Position numbers and translations under genes: made by a program. A DNA stretch of 64,000 nt from Actinomycetota bacterium (GTDB taxonomy: Bacteria; Actinomycetota; Geothermincolia; Geothermincolales; RBG-13-55-18): the NCBI GenBank assembly GCA_014360655.1, contig JACIXC010000001.1:81173-145172 (forward strand), written 5' to 3'. The notes under the pieces are model-generated. The model ran no database searches. It saw only the letters and a program-made list of their open reading frames with translations, and was not told where the DNA came from. Every line of letters starts with the position of its first letter. Positions within the stretch are counted from its first letter, which is position 1. Shown here piece by piece: positions 36,914 to 46,444 of the stretch.

Positions 36914-37825
36914 CTATCCCAGGCTCAGCATGCGCTCCACCGCCAGAAGCGCCCGCTTCCTTATGTCCTCGGGCACGGTCACCCGCGGCCGCATCTCCGC
37001 CAGCGACCTCTCCACCTTCTCCAGGGTGATGAGCTTCATGTCCGGGCACAGGGGTTCCGCCGAGGGGAAATGGAAGGCGCGGTCCGGAAACCTCTTGCGC
37101 AGCGGGTACCCCATGCCCGCCTCGGTGAGGATGATGAACTCGTCCCCCCCGAGCCGCTCCACCGCCTGGAACATCCCCGAGGTGCTGCTCACCACGTCGG
37201 CGAGGTCGATCACCTCGGGGCGGCACTCGGGGTGGGCGATGACCGGGGCCGCGGGATGCCGCTCGCGCAATTCCTCCACCATCTCCGCCGTTATGCCGTC
37301 ATGTATGGGGCAGCAGCCTTCCCAGACGATGAGCTCCCTGCCGGTCACCTTCTGCACGTATAGGGCGAGGTTGCGGTCGGGGGTGAAGATGATCTCCGGG
37401 GCGGAGATGGAGCGCACCACCTCCACGGCGTTGCCGGAAGTGCAGCAGTAGTCGCTCTCCGCCTTCACCGCCGCCGTGGAGTTCACGTAGGTCACCACCA
37501 CCGCCTCGGGATGCAGTTTCTTCAACGTGCGCAGCCCCTCCGGCGTGACGGTGTCCGCCAGGGGACAACCCGCCCCGGGCTCGGGCAGCAGGGTAACCTT
37601 GTCCGGGTTTATGATGGCCGAGGTCTCGGCCATGAAATGCACACCGCAGAAGACGATGACCTCCGCATCCACCGCCGCCGCCTGGCGGGCGAGGCCCAGG
37701 GAATCGCCCACGAAATCGGCGATGTCCTGCACCTCCGGCCGCTGATAGTTGTGGGCGAGGATGACCGCATTGCGTTCCCTGCGCAGCACGTCTATGCTGC
37801 GCGAGATGTCGCTAAGATCTTCCAT
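36914..37825 (-). CDS. nadA: Quinolinate synthase A (4Fe-4S)
   Basis: 303 residues. Condenses iminoaspartate with dihydroxyacetone phosphate to quinolinate. The three cluster cysteines appear in IVFCGVHFMAETSAI, in the YCCTSGNAVEV region and in AHPECRPEV; ILAHNYQRPEVQDIADFVGD and WEGCCPIHDGI are also diagnostic. First gene of the nad-coaX cluster, starting about 80 nt after the terminator that ends the pan genes, so a promoter is expected in that short gap. Confidence 0.97.
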   Translation of the reverse strand: MEDLSDISRSIDVLRRERNAVILAHNYQRPEVQDIADFVGDSLGLARQAAAVDAEVIVFCGVHFMAETSAIINPDKVTLLPEPGAGCPLADTVTPEGLRTLKKLHPEAVVVTYVNSTAAVKAESDYCCTSGNAVEVVRSISAPEIIFTPDRNLALYVQKVTGRELIVWEGCCPIHDGITAEMVEELRERHPAAPVIAHPECRPEVIDLADVVSSTSGMFQAVERLGGDEFIILTEAGMGYPLRKRFPDRAFHFPSAEPLCPDMKLITLEKVERSLAEMRPRVTVPEDIRKRALLAVERMLSLG

Positions 37826-37907
37826 GCAGACCTCCGTGAAGGGTTTTATCCGTAAATCCTTCCGGCCCGGGGCCGGCGTCGCGGACGGCTTTCAAAGTGT
37901 AGTATAT

Positions 37908-37930
37908 AAAAAATGGGGGCATAATCCCCC
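37908..37930 (-). terminator. Intrinsic terminator after panD
   Basis: On the minus strand a GGGGG stem pairs with CCCCC across a 6-nt loop and is followed by A and six T. It lies 24 nt after the panD stop and separates the fol-pan transcript from nadA. Confidence 0.75.
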
Positions 37931-37954
37931 GCCCGTTCCCCCGGACTCGCGCGT

Positions 37955-38344
37955 TCAGCATATGTCGTCCGCAGCCACGTGATCCTCGACGTGGCTCACG
38001 CGGTTGAGCTCGTCGACGTAGACGATGCGGGGCCGGAAAAGGTGGGCCTCCTCCTCGTCCACCATGCTGAAGGAGAAGATGATCACCTTGTCGCCCCTGT
38101 GGATGAGTCGCGCCGCCGCGCCGTTCATGGTGATGGTACCCGAACCCGGCACGCCCCCGATGACGTAGGTCTCGAGGCGGTTGCCGTTGTCCACGTCCAC
38201 CACCATCACCTTCTCGTAGGGAAGGAGGTCGGCCTCCCGCATGAGTTCCTCGTCGATGGTGATGCTGCCCACGTAGTGCAGGTCGGCGTCCGTGACCGTG
38301 GCCCTGTGGATCTTGCTCTTGAGCATGATGCGCTGTCTGGCCAT
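37955..38344 (-). CDS. panD: Aspartate 1-decarboxylase proenzyme
   Basis: 129 residues, normal for PanD. Decarboxylates aspartate to beta-alanine for pantothenate. It carries the self-cleavage site Gly-Ser in [12 protein letters not shown], which creates the pyruvoyl group, and the conserved [15 protein letters not shown] start. It follows panC by about 155 nt and precedes a clear intrinsic terminator, so it is the last gene of that transcript. Confidence 0.97.
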   Translation of the reverse strand: MARQRIMLKSKIHRATVTDADLHYVGSITIDEELMREADLLPYEKVMVVDVDNGNRLETYVIGGVPGSGTITMNGAAARLIHRGDKVIIFSFSMVDEEEAHLFRPRIVYVDELNRVSHVEDHVAADDIC

Positions 38345-38500
38345 CCCTCGACCCTCTCGCGCTCTCTCCTAACCCTCTCCTCTCCGCATCCCGCACACCG
38401 ATTCCGCATTCAATATAACATAAACGCCGCTCCTTTTCAGGCGCGCCACCACCCCGCCGTTCAATGGATCGGCGTGTCGCGTCTCGCGGTTTAACCGCGT

Positions 38501-39391
38501 TCAGGAGAGGTCCAGGAGGACGTTGTCAATGAGGCGCGCCCTGCCCACGCGCGCCGCCACGGCGATGAGCACCCTGCCTCTCATCTCCGCGACCGGGCGC
38601 AGGTCCGTCCAGTCCACCGCCTCCACGTATTCCGGCCGCACCAGGGGCTCCCCCTCCAGCACCCTTCGCACGGCGGCCAGCACGGCGGCGGCGTCCCTCT
38701 CCCCCTCCCGCGCCATCTCCTCGGCCAGCCGCAGGGAGCGGTAGATGGCGGTGGCGGCCTTCCGCTCCTCCTCACCCAGGTAGATGTTGCGCGAGCTCAT
38801 GGCCAGCCCGTCCTCCTCACGCACGGTGGGGCAGACCACGATGTCGATGTCGAAGTTGAGGTCCTCTACCATCTTCTGGATGACGCGCACCTGCTGCGCG
38901 TCCTTGAGGCCGAAGTAGGCGCGCTGGGCGGGGACGATATGGAAGAGCTTGGCGACCACCGTGGCCACGCCGCGGAAATGCCCCGGTCGCGACGCGCCGC
39001 ACAAGCCCTCCGTGATCCCCTCCACTTCCACGTAGGACAGGTAGGGTTGCGGGTACATATCTTCCACGCCGGGGTGGAAGATATAATCCACGCCCACCTC
39101 CTCGGCCATCCTCGCGTCGCGGGCGAGGTCGCGCGGGTAATCCTCCAGGTCCTCTCCCGGCGCGAATTGCGTGGGGTTCACGAAGAGGCTCACCACCACG
39201 CGATCGTTTTCCGCGCGCGCGGCCTTCATGAGGGAAAGATGGCCGGCGTGGAAGAAGCCCATGGTGGGCACGAGGCCCACCGTCTCTCCCCCGGCGCGGT
39301 GGTCCAGCACCAGGTTCCTCATCTCCCGCGGCGAGGCGATCACCCTCACCCGCGTCCTCCCTGCCTCGCGAGACTTTCCATATCCTTCCAT
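38501..39391 (-). CDS. panC: Pantothenate synthetase
   Basis: 296 residues. ATP-dependent ligation of pantoate and beta-alanine. Family signatures: GLVPTMGFFHAGHLSLMKAA (HIGH-type nucleotide motif as HAGH), VVVSLFVNPTQFAPGEDLEDYP, YFGLKDAQQVRVIQKMVEDL and LAMSSRNIYL. The gene lies 3 nt after the DUF2520 gene stop, indicating coupled expression. The first 15 residues are variable and may be shorter in reality. Confidence 0.97.
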   Translation of the reverse strand: MEGYGKSREAGRTRVRVIASPREMRNLVLDHRAGGETVGLVPTMGFFHAGHLSLMKAARAENDRVVVSLFVNPTQFAPGEDLEDYPRDLARDARMAEEVGVDYIFHPGVEDMYPQPYLSYVEVEGITEGLCGASRPGHFRGVATVVAKLFHIVPAQRAYFGLKDAQQVRVIQKMVEDLNFDIDIVVCPTVREEDGLAMSSRNIYLGEEERKAATAIYRSLRLAEEMAREGERDAAAVLAAVRRVLEGEPLVRPEYVEAVDWTDLRPVAEMRGRVLIAVAARVGRARLIDNVLLDLS

Positions 39392-39394
39392 ACC

Positions 39395-40282
39395 TCAGGC
39401 GTAATGCTCCAGGAGCTCGGCGATCTCCTCGCAGCGGGAGCGGCTCAGGTCCGCCTCGGCCAGGTCGAGGGCGTAGCGGCTCAGGGAGACGTAGACCCGC
39501 ATGAGCTGTTCTCTCCCCTCCCCCTGCATGAACTCCAGGTGCCTTCGCAGCACGCCTATATCCCCCCGGGCCACCGGGCCCGTCAACGCTTTTTCCGTCC
39601 CCAGGCGGCGCAGGTTGTCCACGGTGCCCTCGACAAGGGGTAGAAGGGCCTTGAGGGCCCGCCCGCCCTCCATGCCGATCTCCTGGTACACCAGCTCCGC
39701 GGCGTGCTCGAGGGCCACCAGCAGGTTGCTGGCCACCACCGCCCCTATATGGTAGAGGACCTTATCCTTCTCCTCGAGGTAAACCGGTTCGCCGCCCAAC
39801 CTGCGCACCAGCGACTCCGCCCAGGCGACGGTCCCGGCATCGCGCGCCGTCACCGCGAAGACGGAACCGGGCATCCTTTTAACCGCACCCCGCACGTCCG
39901 CGAAGGTCTGCAGGGGGTGTACGCAGGCCACGCTCGCGCCCCGTTCCTCCGCCGCCCTCAACACGTCCAGCCCCAGGGCCCCGCTCATGTGCACCACGTG
40001 GTCCCCCCTACCCACCGCGCCGGCGCTGCTCAGGGTGAGGCAGGTATCGGCGATGAGGTCGTCGGGGGTGGTGATGACGAGGACGTTGCCCTTCTTCGCC
40101 GCCTTCACCACGTCGGTGGTGAGAGAGACGTCGCGAAGGTAAGCGGCGGCCCGCGCCAGGGATTCCTCGCTGCGACAGGCCACGGCCCTGACGTCCTCGC
40201 CGCGCCGCTGCAGGAGGTGGCCGACCGCGGTCCCCACCCTGCCCCCGCCGATGATCACGAACCGGTCAGCCCTCTTCGCCAT
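39395..40282 (-). CDS. Rossmann-fold and DUF2520 domain protein
   Basis: 295 residues. An N-terminal dinucleotide-binding fold with FVIIGGGRVGTAVGHLLQRRG is followed by a helical DUF2520 domain (about 150-290; GAVVASNLLVALEHAAELVYQ, ALTGPVARGDIGVLRRHLEF). This family resembles F420/NADP oxidoreductases and ketopantoate reductases, and is often found between folK and panC in bacteria, as here. A missing ketopantoate-reductase role is attractive but unproved. The ATG at 40282 has GGAGG 6 nt upstream and lies inside the end of folK. Confidence 0.88.
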   Translation of the reverse strand: MAKRADRFVIIGGGRVGTAVGHLLQRRGEDVRAVACRSEESLARAAAYLRDVSLTTDVVKAAKKGNVLVITTPDDLIADTCLTLSSAGAVGRGDHVVHMSGALGLDVLRAAEERGASVACVHPLQTFADVRGAVKRMPGSVFAVTARDAGTVAWAESLVRRLGGEPVYLEEKDKVLYHIGAVVASNLLVALEHAAELVYQEIGMEGGRALKALLPLVEGTVDNLRRLGTEKALTGPVARGDIGVLRRHLEFMQGEGREQLMRVYVSLSRYALDLAEADLSRSRCEEIAELLEHYA

Positions 40283-40796
40283 GCCATTCCTCCTCCTCGA
40301 ACCTCCCGAACCATCGGAGCCCGCCCTCTCCTCCTCCCGGACACGTGTCGCCGTCGCCCGCGGGGGCGTTTCCGCCCTGCCTCCCGCGCAGTTCCGCCAG
40401 GGGAACGGTAACGAAGTCCCGCTCATGCATGAGCGGATGCGGTATCACCAGGTCCTCCTCGTCCCACTCCAGGTCATCATAAAGCAGGATGTCCACGTCG
40501 ATAACCCGCGGGCCCCACCTCACGTCCCGCACCCTGCCCAGGGCATCCTCCACCTCCCGGCAGGCCTCCAGCATACCCCTGGGGTCTCGCTCGGTGATGA
40601 CCAGGGCCACCATGTTGAGGAAAGGGGGCTGTTCCAGGAAACCCCAGGGCTCGCTCTCGTAGAGGGAGGAGACCTCGCTCACCCTCACCCCCGGTTTGGC
40701 CTGCAGAAGCCTCAGCGCCGCGAGGAGGTTCTCCCTGCGGTCCCCGAGGTTGCTCCCCAATCCCAGGTATACCCGGTGTCGCTCAGGACCGCTCAT
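40266..40796 (-). CDS. folK: 2-amino-4-hydroxy-6-hydroxymethyldihydropteridine pyrophosphokinase
   Basis: 176 residues. Transfers pyrophosphate from ATP to hydroxymethyl-dihydropterin in folate synthesis. Motifs: VYLGLGSNLGDRRENL, SSLYESEPWGFLEQPPFLN, RWGPRVIDVDILLYDD and LVIPHPLMHERDFVTVPL. The last ~40 residues are a low-complexity Gly/Glu-rich tail that also overlaps the start of the next gene by 17 nt. Its own start overlaps the end of folB by 14 nt. Confidence 0.96.
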   Translation of the reverse strand: MSGPERHRVYLGLGSNLGDRRENLLAALRLLQAKPGVRVSEVSSLYESEPWGFLEQPPFLNMVALVITERDPRGMLEACREVEDALGRVRDVRWGPRVIDVDILLYDDLEWDEEDLVIPHPLMHERDFVTVPLAELRGRQGGNAPAGDGDTCPGGGEGGLRWFGRFEEEEWHGEEG

Positions 40797-41160
40797 CGCG
40801 CCCGAAGGACATCTCCACCGCCACCTCCCCCACCTCGCATCTCATGGGGGCTTCCGGCTTGCGCACGCGCACCAGCGCGGAGATGGCGGAAGTTTTTTCC
40901 ATGATGTGTTCGCCTATCCTGGCGGCCAGGGTCTCGATTAGATCGTGACGGTCACCGGTGACGATGGCGTGAACATCGCCCGCAAGCGCGTCGTAATCCA
41001 CGGCCCGGGAGAGGTCGTCCTCGCGTACGGCCGCGTCGGCGTCGTATTCCAGCTCGATGTCCACGAGGAAGACCTGGCCCCGCTCGCGCTCCCGCGGCGT
41101 GCAGCCATGGTAGGCGAAGGCACGCAGCCCGCTGACGACGACCTTTGCCGTGCGTTTCAT
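40783..41160 (-). CDS. folB: Dihydroneopterin aldolase
   Basis: 125 residues, usual length. Cleaves dihydroneopterin to hydroxymethyl-dihydropterin. Typical elements are VVVSGLRAFAYHGCTPRERE, VDIELEYDADAA, AVDYDALAGDV, LIETLAARIGEHI and the lysine-containing VRVRKPEAPMRCEVGEVAVE. The ATG at 41160 has GGGGAG 4 nt upstream; the frame is open eight codons further. It overlaps folK by 14 nt and follows the cyclophilin gene by 100 nt. Confidence 0.95.
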   Translation of the reverse strand: MKRTAKVVVSGLRAFAYHGCTPRERERGQVFLVDIELEYDADAAVREDDLSRAVDYDALAGDVHAIVTGDRHDLIETLAARIGEHIMEKTSAISALVRVRKPEAPMRCEVGEVAVEMSFGRDERS

Positions 41161-41260
41161 GCCTCTCCCCTCGTTCCACATCATAACATCCGGCCCGCGC
41201 GGCGGGCAGCCCGCCCTCGCGGCCGCCTCCCTGCGGCGGAATCCGCACTGGGTCCCGCGC

Positions 41261-41941
41261 TCACTCTATCCTCGCCGCCGTCAGGGTGTCCGTGCTCTCC
41301 AGGGAGTCCACCACTTCCATGCCCTTGATGACCTTGCCGAAGACGGTGAAGTAGGCGTCCAGGCCCACCGCGTCCTGCTTGAGGATGTAGAAGTCGGTGG
41401 TGGCGGAATCCGCCTGCGGCTGCTGCGTCTGGGGGTCCGTGGGCTTGTACATACCTACCATCCCGCGCAGGTTGGAGAGGCCTGTCTCGTCCTGAACCGG
41501 CGTTACTTCCTGGTCCTTCGCCATGGCCTCCTGGAGTGCCGCCTGGTCCGGTTCCGACTCCCCGTACGCGGCCATGAGGGACTGGTAGTGGCTGCCGGTC
41601 TGCACCACGAAGTCCTCCACCCTGTACCAGAGGAGGCCGTCGTAGAAACCCCGGCTCGCCAGGTCGCTCACGTGCTGCACGGTGAGCGGCGCCTCGTTGC
41701 CGTAAAGGCCTATGACTATCTCGCCCTTGCTGGTCTCCAGCACCAGCCTGGAGGTGACCTTTGGGCCCGCTTCCTCCTTCTTGAGGTGGTTCACCAGCAG
41801 CACCAGGGCCACGGTGATGCCGATGGCCGCGATGAAGAAGACGATCATCATCACGCGGCGCAGCAGCTCCTTCTTTTCCTCCTTGCGGCGCCTGGCCTCT
41901 TCCTCCTTCCTCTGCTGCTTGAGCTTCTGGGCTCTACCCAC
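41261..41941 (-). CDS. Membrane-anchored cyclophilin-type peptidyl-prolyl isomerase
   Basis: 226 residues. A very basic, charged N-terminal stretch (about 1-30) precedes one membrane helix (about 32-53), so the cyclophilin domain should lie outside the membrane. The domain has VLETSKGEIVIGLYGNEAPL, FYDGLLWYRVEDFVVQTG, and near the end FTVFGKVIKGMEVVDSL. It speeds proline isomerisation during folding of exported proteins. The canonical FHR active-site triplet reads W-Y-R here, so activity may be altered. The GTG at 41941 has GGAGG 7 nt upstream. It sits in the folate operon without an obvious functional link. Confidence 0.9.
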   Translation of the reverse strand: MGRAQKLKQQRKEEEARRRKEEKKELLRRVMMIVFFIAAIGITVALVLLVNHLKKEEAGPKVTSRLVLETSKGEIVIGLYGNEAPLTVQHVSDLASRGFYDGLLWYRVEDFVVQTGSHYQSLMAAYGESEPDQAALQEAMAKDQEVTPVQDETGLSNLRGMVGMYKPTDPQTQQPQADSATTDFYILKQDAVGLDAYFTVFGKVIKGMEVVDSLESTDTLTAARIE

Positions 41942-42007
41942 TTGCGCTCCTCCCTCGCTCCTTCCCGGGACGTGTCTCCGGACTTCCGTGCGGGTCCTGA
42001 TCATATG

Positions 42008-43234
42008 TCAATCGTTTCCGGGTAACTCCCCCTTGCCCACAAGGGCGTCGGCGACCCGCACCACGCGAACCATCTCCCTGACGTCGTGCACGCGCACGAT
42101 GTCCGCGCCTCCCGCCACCCCCAGGGCGACGCTGGCCGCCGTGCCCTCAAGCCTCTCCTCCACGGGCAGGTCGAGGATCATGCCGATGAAGGACTTGCGG
42201 GAGGTGCCGAGCAGCAGCGTGTAGCCGAGGGACTTCAGCTCCGGCAGCCTCCTCACTATCTCCAGGTTATGCCGGAGGGTCTTGCCGAAGCCTATACCGG
42301 GGTCCACGATGACGGCGGCGGGATCGGCGCCCGCCTGCACCGCCGCCTCCGCCCTCTCGCGCAGGAAGGCGGCGATCTCTCCCACCACGTCCTCGTAATG
42401 GGGCTGTGCCTGCATGTCCTTGGGCAAGCCCTGCATGTGCATGAGGCAGAACGGCACCCTCCTCTCCACCACCAGGGGAAGCATCTCCGCATCCAGGCGC
42501 ATGGCGCTGATGTCATTGACCATGGCGCAGCCGGCATCGAGGGCGCGGCGGGCCACCTCCGCCTTGGTGGTGTCGATGGAGACCGGGACCCCGGCGCGCT
42601 CCGCCAATCCCTCCACCACCGGCATGACGCGGCGCAGCTCCTCGTCGAGGGATATGAAGTCGGAGCCTGGCCGCGTGGACTCGCCTCCCACGTCGAGGAT
42701 GTCCGCCCCCTCCTCCACCAGGCGCAGCCCGTGCTCCACGGCGGCCCGATGCTCGAAGAACCTCCCGCCATCGGAAAAGGAATCGGGCGTGACGTTGACC
42801 ACGCCCATGACCAGGGTCCTCTCGTCCAGGCGGTATTCCCTGCCCCCCAGTTTCAGCACCCTCTCGCCCTGCTGCCGGGTGAGCCCCAGCACCTCCTCCA
42901 GTTCCGCGGCAAGGGCCTTGAGGCCGAAGGGCTGCTCCTTCAGCCTGGCCACGAGCAGGCGGAAGTGCTTGAGGGTCCCCGAGATGAGCGCCGGGACATC
43001 CTTATTCCCGTAGTCGAAAACATCGCGGGGCAGGCTCACCTCGCCCCCCAGCGCGAGCATGTTCTGCTTGAGGATGTTCGCCGCACGCGCGTCCAAACCG
43101 TCCACGCGCACCACCCTGTGCACCAGCTTGGGCGCCATGATGGCGCGCCCCCTGTCGCTGGGCGCGATCTCGTCCAGGCGGGCAAAGGCCTCCCGCATGT
43201 CGCGCACCTGGAGCAGGCGCGGATTGTATCTCAC
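42008..43234 (-). CDS. folP: Dihydropteroate synthase with N-terminal extension
   Basis: 408 residues; the catalytic TIM barrel occupies about 130-400. It condenses hydroxymethyl-dihydropterin pyrophosphate with p-aminobenzoate, the sulfonamide target. Motifs: VMGVVNVTPDSFSDGG, LDVGGESTRPGS, VSIDTTKAEVARRAL, MVNDISAM, VDPGIGFGKT and LLGTSRKSFIGMI. About 130 residues before the barrel form an extra region known from some Clostridia-type and actinobacterial homologues, of uncertain role. The start is GTG at 43234; the ribosome site is weak (GGGGTGGTG). Confidence 0.95.
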   Translation of the reverse strand: MRYNPRLLQVRDMREAFARLDEIAPSDRGRAIMAPKLVHRVVRVDGLDARAANILKQNMLALGGEVSLPRDVFDYGNKDVPALISGTLKHFRLLVARLKEQPFGLKALAAELEEVLGLTRQQGERVLKLGGREYRLDERTLVMGVVNVTPDSFSDGGRFFEHRAAVEHGLRLVEEGADILDVGGESTRPGSDFISLDEELRRVMPVVEGLAERAGVPVSIDTTKAEVARRALDAGCAMVNDISAMRLDAEMLPLVVERRVPFCLMHMQGLPKDMQAQPHYEDVVGEIAAFLRERAEAAVQAGADPAAVIVDPGIGFGKTLRHNLEIVRRLPELKSLGYTLLLGTSRKSFIGMILDLPVEERLEGTAASVALGVAGGADIVRVHDVREMVRVVRVADALVGKGELPGND

Positions 43235-43491
43235 TTCACCACCCCGGGTCGTTTGTTTTCATCCCCTCGTTCTTATCCCGCCCGTAAAAGGCGCGGGTTA
43301 TGTCTCGCTCCACCACCTCGCCGCCGCGATCATTTCCTTCCATGATTTACCATACAACGCCGACCTCGCGGTGAGAACCCGGAGGCCGCGGGCCATCCCG
43401 TCCTGCTGCAGGCGGAACGCTGCCCCCTCCGCGGACTCCCTCTCCTTCACTACCACGAAAAACCCCGCACGGCGAAAGGCCGCGTCTCGCC

Positions 43492-44058
43492 TCAGCTCTT
43501 CTGGCGGATGAGGGACATGGCCTCCGCCCGGGAGGCGGCGTTGGTGTGGAAGGTCCCCCTCACCGCCGAGGTGATGGTAAGGGTCCCGGGCTTCTTGACC
43601 CCCCGCATGGACATGCAGAGGTGCTCCGCCTCGATGACCACCAGCACCCCGCGGGGGCGCAGGGCCTTGACCAGCGTGTCCGCGATGGTGGTGGTCAACC
43701 GCTCCTGCACCTGCAGGCGCTTGGAAAGGACGTCCACCACCCTGGCCAGCTTGCTGATGCCGGTGATCTGCCCCTCGGGACCGGGGATGTAGGCCACGTG
43801 GGCCTTGCCCAGGAAGGGCATCATGTGGTGCTCGCATATGGAATAGAGCGGGATGTCCTTGACCACGATCATCTCCTCGTGCTCCTCGGTGAACATGGCC
43901 TGGATGACGCTGATGGGATCGACGTCCATGCCGCAGAGGATCTCCTCGTACATCTTGGCCACGCGCTCCGGGGTGTCAAGCAAGCCCTCGCGTTCCAGGT
44001 CCTCCCCGATCCCCTCCAGGATCAAGCGCACGCCCTGCTTTATCTTTTCCCTGTCCAC
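43492..44058 (-). CDS. folE: GTP cyclohydrolase I
   Basis: 188 residues. First step of tetrahydrofolate synthesis, GTP to dihydroneopterin triphosphate. Zinc ligands and active-site residues appear in [21 protein letters not shown] and [11 protein letters not shown], with [20 protein letters not shown] between them. The open frame runs to 44223, but GTG at 44058 has GGAGG 5 nt upstream and gives the normal length. First gene of the folate set, with a 257-nt gap before folP in which I see no feature. Confidence 0.96.
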   Translation of the reverse strand: MDREKIKQGVRLILEGIGEDLEREGLLDTPERVAKMYEEILCGMDVDPISVIQAMFTEEHEEMIVVKDIPLYSICEHHMMPFLGKAHVAYIPGPEGQITGISKLARVVDVLSKRLQVQERLTTTIADTLVKALRPRGVLVVIEAEHLCMSMRGVKKPGTLTITSAVRGTFHTNAASRAEAMSLIRQKS

Positions 44059-44257
44059 GGCCACCTCCTTCGGGATTTTCCCGCCTATTATATCGCAAAC
44101 GTGCCGCGGGAACCTCCGCGGCAGGGGCCGCGGCAAGGACCGGGGAAAGATGCGCTCCCGCGGCGGTGCGCGGCAAGGATATCCGGGTGATCCGGCGGGA
44201 AGCGGGTGGTCGCCGAGCATCACGCCGTGCGCGTGCCCGGCGCCGGGGCGGCGCGCG

Positions 44258-46306
44258 TCACTCCGGCTGCGGGAGGGGCTTTCCCCGGAAGGGGGAGGGG
44301 GCCCTGGACTCGTCCTTCACCGTGGAGGGGACCTCCGCCTCGGCGGCCTCGCCCCCGCCCTGCGGCGCCAGCTCCCTTCCCTCGAGCAGGGCGACGAGCT
44401 CTTCCTTCTCCAGCGTCTCGCGCTCGATGAGGGCCCTCGCGATGTTGTCCAGCTTCGCCCTGTTCTCGCTCAAGATGACCCCGGCGCGCGCGTAGGCCTC
44501 GTCCACGAGGCGCCTCACCTCGCGGTCGATCTCGTAGGCGACGTGGTCGCTGTAGTCCTGGTGGGTCACAAGGTCCCTTCCCAGGAACACCTCGCCCTGC
44601 TTCTGTCCCAGGGTGAGGGGCCCCAGCTTCTCGCTCATGCCGAACTCGCACACCATCTTGCGGGCGAGCTTGGTGGCCTTCTCGATGTCGTTCTGGTCGC
44701 CGGTGGTGAGCTCCCCGAAGACCATCTCCTCCGCCACGCGCCCGCCCAGCAGCATGGCCAGCTCGTCCACCAGCTCCGACTTGGTCACCAGGTACTTGTC
44801 CTCGGTGGGCAGGGTGAGGGTGTAACCGAGCGCCTGGCCGCGCGGGATGATGGATATCTTGTGCACGGGGTCGGCGTTGGGAAGCTCGTGGGCCACCAGG
44901 GCGTGCCCGGCCTCGTGGTAGGCGATGATCTCCTTCTCCTTGTCGCTGATGAGGCGGGTGCGCCGTTCCGGGCCGGCCACCACGCGGTCGATGGCCTCCT
45001 CCATCTCCTCCATGTCCAGCTTCTTCTTGCCGTGGCGGGCGGCCAGCAGGGCGGCCTCGTTGACCAGGTTGGCCAGGTCCGCGCCCGTGAAGCCGGGCGT
45101 GCGCCGCGCCAGCACCTCCAGGTCCACGTCTTCCGCCAGGGGCTTGTCCCGCGTGTGTACCTTGAGGATGTCGATGCGCCCCTGCAGGTCGGGCCGGTCC
45201 ACCACGATCTGGCGGTCGAACCTGCCCGGGCGCAGCAGCGCCGGGTCCAGTATGTCGGGCCGGTTGGTGGCGGCGATGAGGATGACGCCGGTCTTGGTGT
45301 CGAAGCCGTCCATCTCCACCAGGAGCTGGTTGAGGGTCTGCTCGCGCTCGTCGTGCCCTCCGCCCAGGCCCGCCCCGCGGTGCCTGCCCACGGCATCGAT
45401 CTCGTCCACGAAGACGATGGCGGGGGCGGAGGCCTTGGCCTGCTCGAATAGGTCGCGCACGCGGGAGGCGCCGACGCCCACGAACATCTCCACGAAATCG
45501 GAGCCCGAGATGGAGAAGAACGGCACCCCGGCCTCGCCCGCCACCGCCTTTGCCAGCAGGGTCTTCCCCGACCCGGGCGGCCCGTAGAGGAGCACGCCCT
45601 TGGGGATCTTCGCCCCCAGGGCCTGGAACTTGGCGGGGTTGGCCAGGAAGTCCCGGATCTCGCGCAGCTCCTCCACCGCCTCGTCCACCCCGGCCACGTC
45701 CTTGAAGGTGACCCGCGGCTGGTCCTTGCTCATCAGCTTGGCGCGGCTCTTGCCGAAGGACATCACCTTGCTCCCCCCTCCCTGCATCTGCTGGAAGAGG
45801 AAGAAGAAGAGCACCACGATGAGCAGGAAGGGCAGCAGGTTGAGCACGATACCCAGGAAATCGAACCCTCCCTGGTTGTCCACCTTTACCTCGAGGTTGC
45901 GGTAGGAGGCGTACTTCTGCATCTCCTCGGCGCTTCCCGACGTGGCCCTTGCACGGTAATCGTTTATCTTGTTAACCAGGTCGCTGGTGTAGTCCGCCGG
46001 GAAGTTGACCTCGAACTCCTCGCCTCCCTGCAGGGTGCCCACCACCACGTGGTCCTTGTCCTTGATGGTCAGGGTAGCGATCTCCCCCGCCGCCAGCTTG
46101 TCCTCGAACCAGCTCAGGTCGTGCGTCTTCTTGGTCCCGAAGATGCTGGGGGACTTGGTCCACACCAGGATGATCACGAAGGCTATGACCAGGTAGAAGA
46201 TGGCCGTGCGCCATACTTTCTTGTTTCCGGGGTTCAATTCCCGCCCGCTCTCCTTTCTTCCACGCTTTCCTCTCCGTCTTTCACCGCGCTTTCCCTCCCC
46301 GACCAA
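44258..46306 (-). CDS. ftsH: ATP-dependent zinc metalloprotease FtsH
   Basis: 682 residues. Membrane-bound hexameric AAA protease degrading misfolded membrane and regulatory proteins. Two membrane helices (about 33-50 and 150-168) flank an extracytoplasmic segment. The AAA module has Walker A GPPGSGKT, Walker [12 protein letters not shown] and the second region of homology [10 protein letters not shown]. The zinc site is HEAGH with the distal aspartate in [11 protein letters not shown]. The C-terminal tail is Pro/Glu-rich. Start uncertain: TTG at 46306 has GGGGAG 9 nt upstream, and TTG at 46237 is possible. Its place after tilS and hpt matches the common tilS-hpt-ftsH order. Confidence 0.96.
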   Translation of the reverse strand: MVGEGKRGERRRGKRGRKESGRELNPGNKKVWRTAIFYLVIAFVIILVWTKSPSIFGTKKTHDLSWFEDKLAAGEIATLTIKDKDHVVVGTLQGGEEFEVNFPADYTSDLVNKINDYRARATSGSAEEMQKYASYRNLEVKVDNQGGFDFLGIVLNLLPFLLIVVLFFFLFQQMQGGGSKVMSFGKSRAKLMSKDQPRVTFKDVAGVDEAVEELREIRDFLANPAKFQALGAKIPKGVLLYGPPGSGKTLLAKAVAGEAGVPFFSISGSDFVEMFVGVGASRVRDLFEQAKASAPAIVFVDEIDAVGRHRGAGLGGGHDEREQTLNQLLVEMDGFDTKTGVILIAATNRPDILDPALLRPGRFDRQIVVDRPDLQGRIDILKVHTRDKPLAEDVDLEVLARRTPGFTGADLANLVNEAALLAARHGKKKLDMEEMEEAIDRVVAGPERRTRLISDKEKEIIAYHEAGHALVAHELPNADPVHKISIIPRGQALGYTLTLPTEDKYLVTKSELVDELAMLLGGRVAEEMVFGELTTGDQNDIEKATKLARKMVCEFGMSEKLGPLTLGQKQGEVFLGRDLVTHQDYSDHVAYEIDREVRRLVDEAYARAGVILSENRAKLDNIARALIERETLEKEELVALLEGRELAPQGGGEAAEAEVPSTVKDESRAPSPFRGKPLPQPE

Positions 46307-46444
46307 GGGCTTTCTCTCCCCGTCCGCCGCCTCTAACCACCCATGTTATCCCGGCCGCCGACGGGACCCCCTGATATGCATCCTCGACCCTTACTATAAT
46401 GTCGGCATATTTCCGCGCAAGGTGAGCCCGGCGCCCCGCAGCCG

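Noticed and set aside
43235-43491. Possible gene between folE and folP
   Set aside because: Open frames here are short and overlap in several phases without a ribosome site or recognisable protein.
44059-44257. Tetrahydrofolate riboswitch before folE
   Set aside because: The gap does not contain the conserved THF-riboswitch strings or a plausible pairing.
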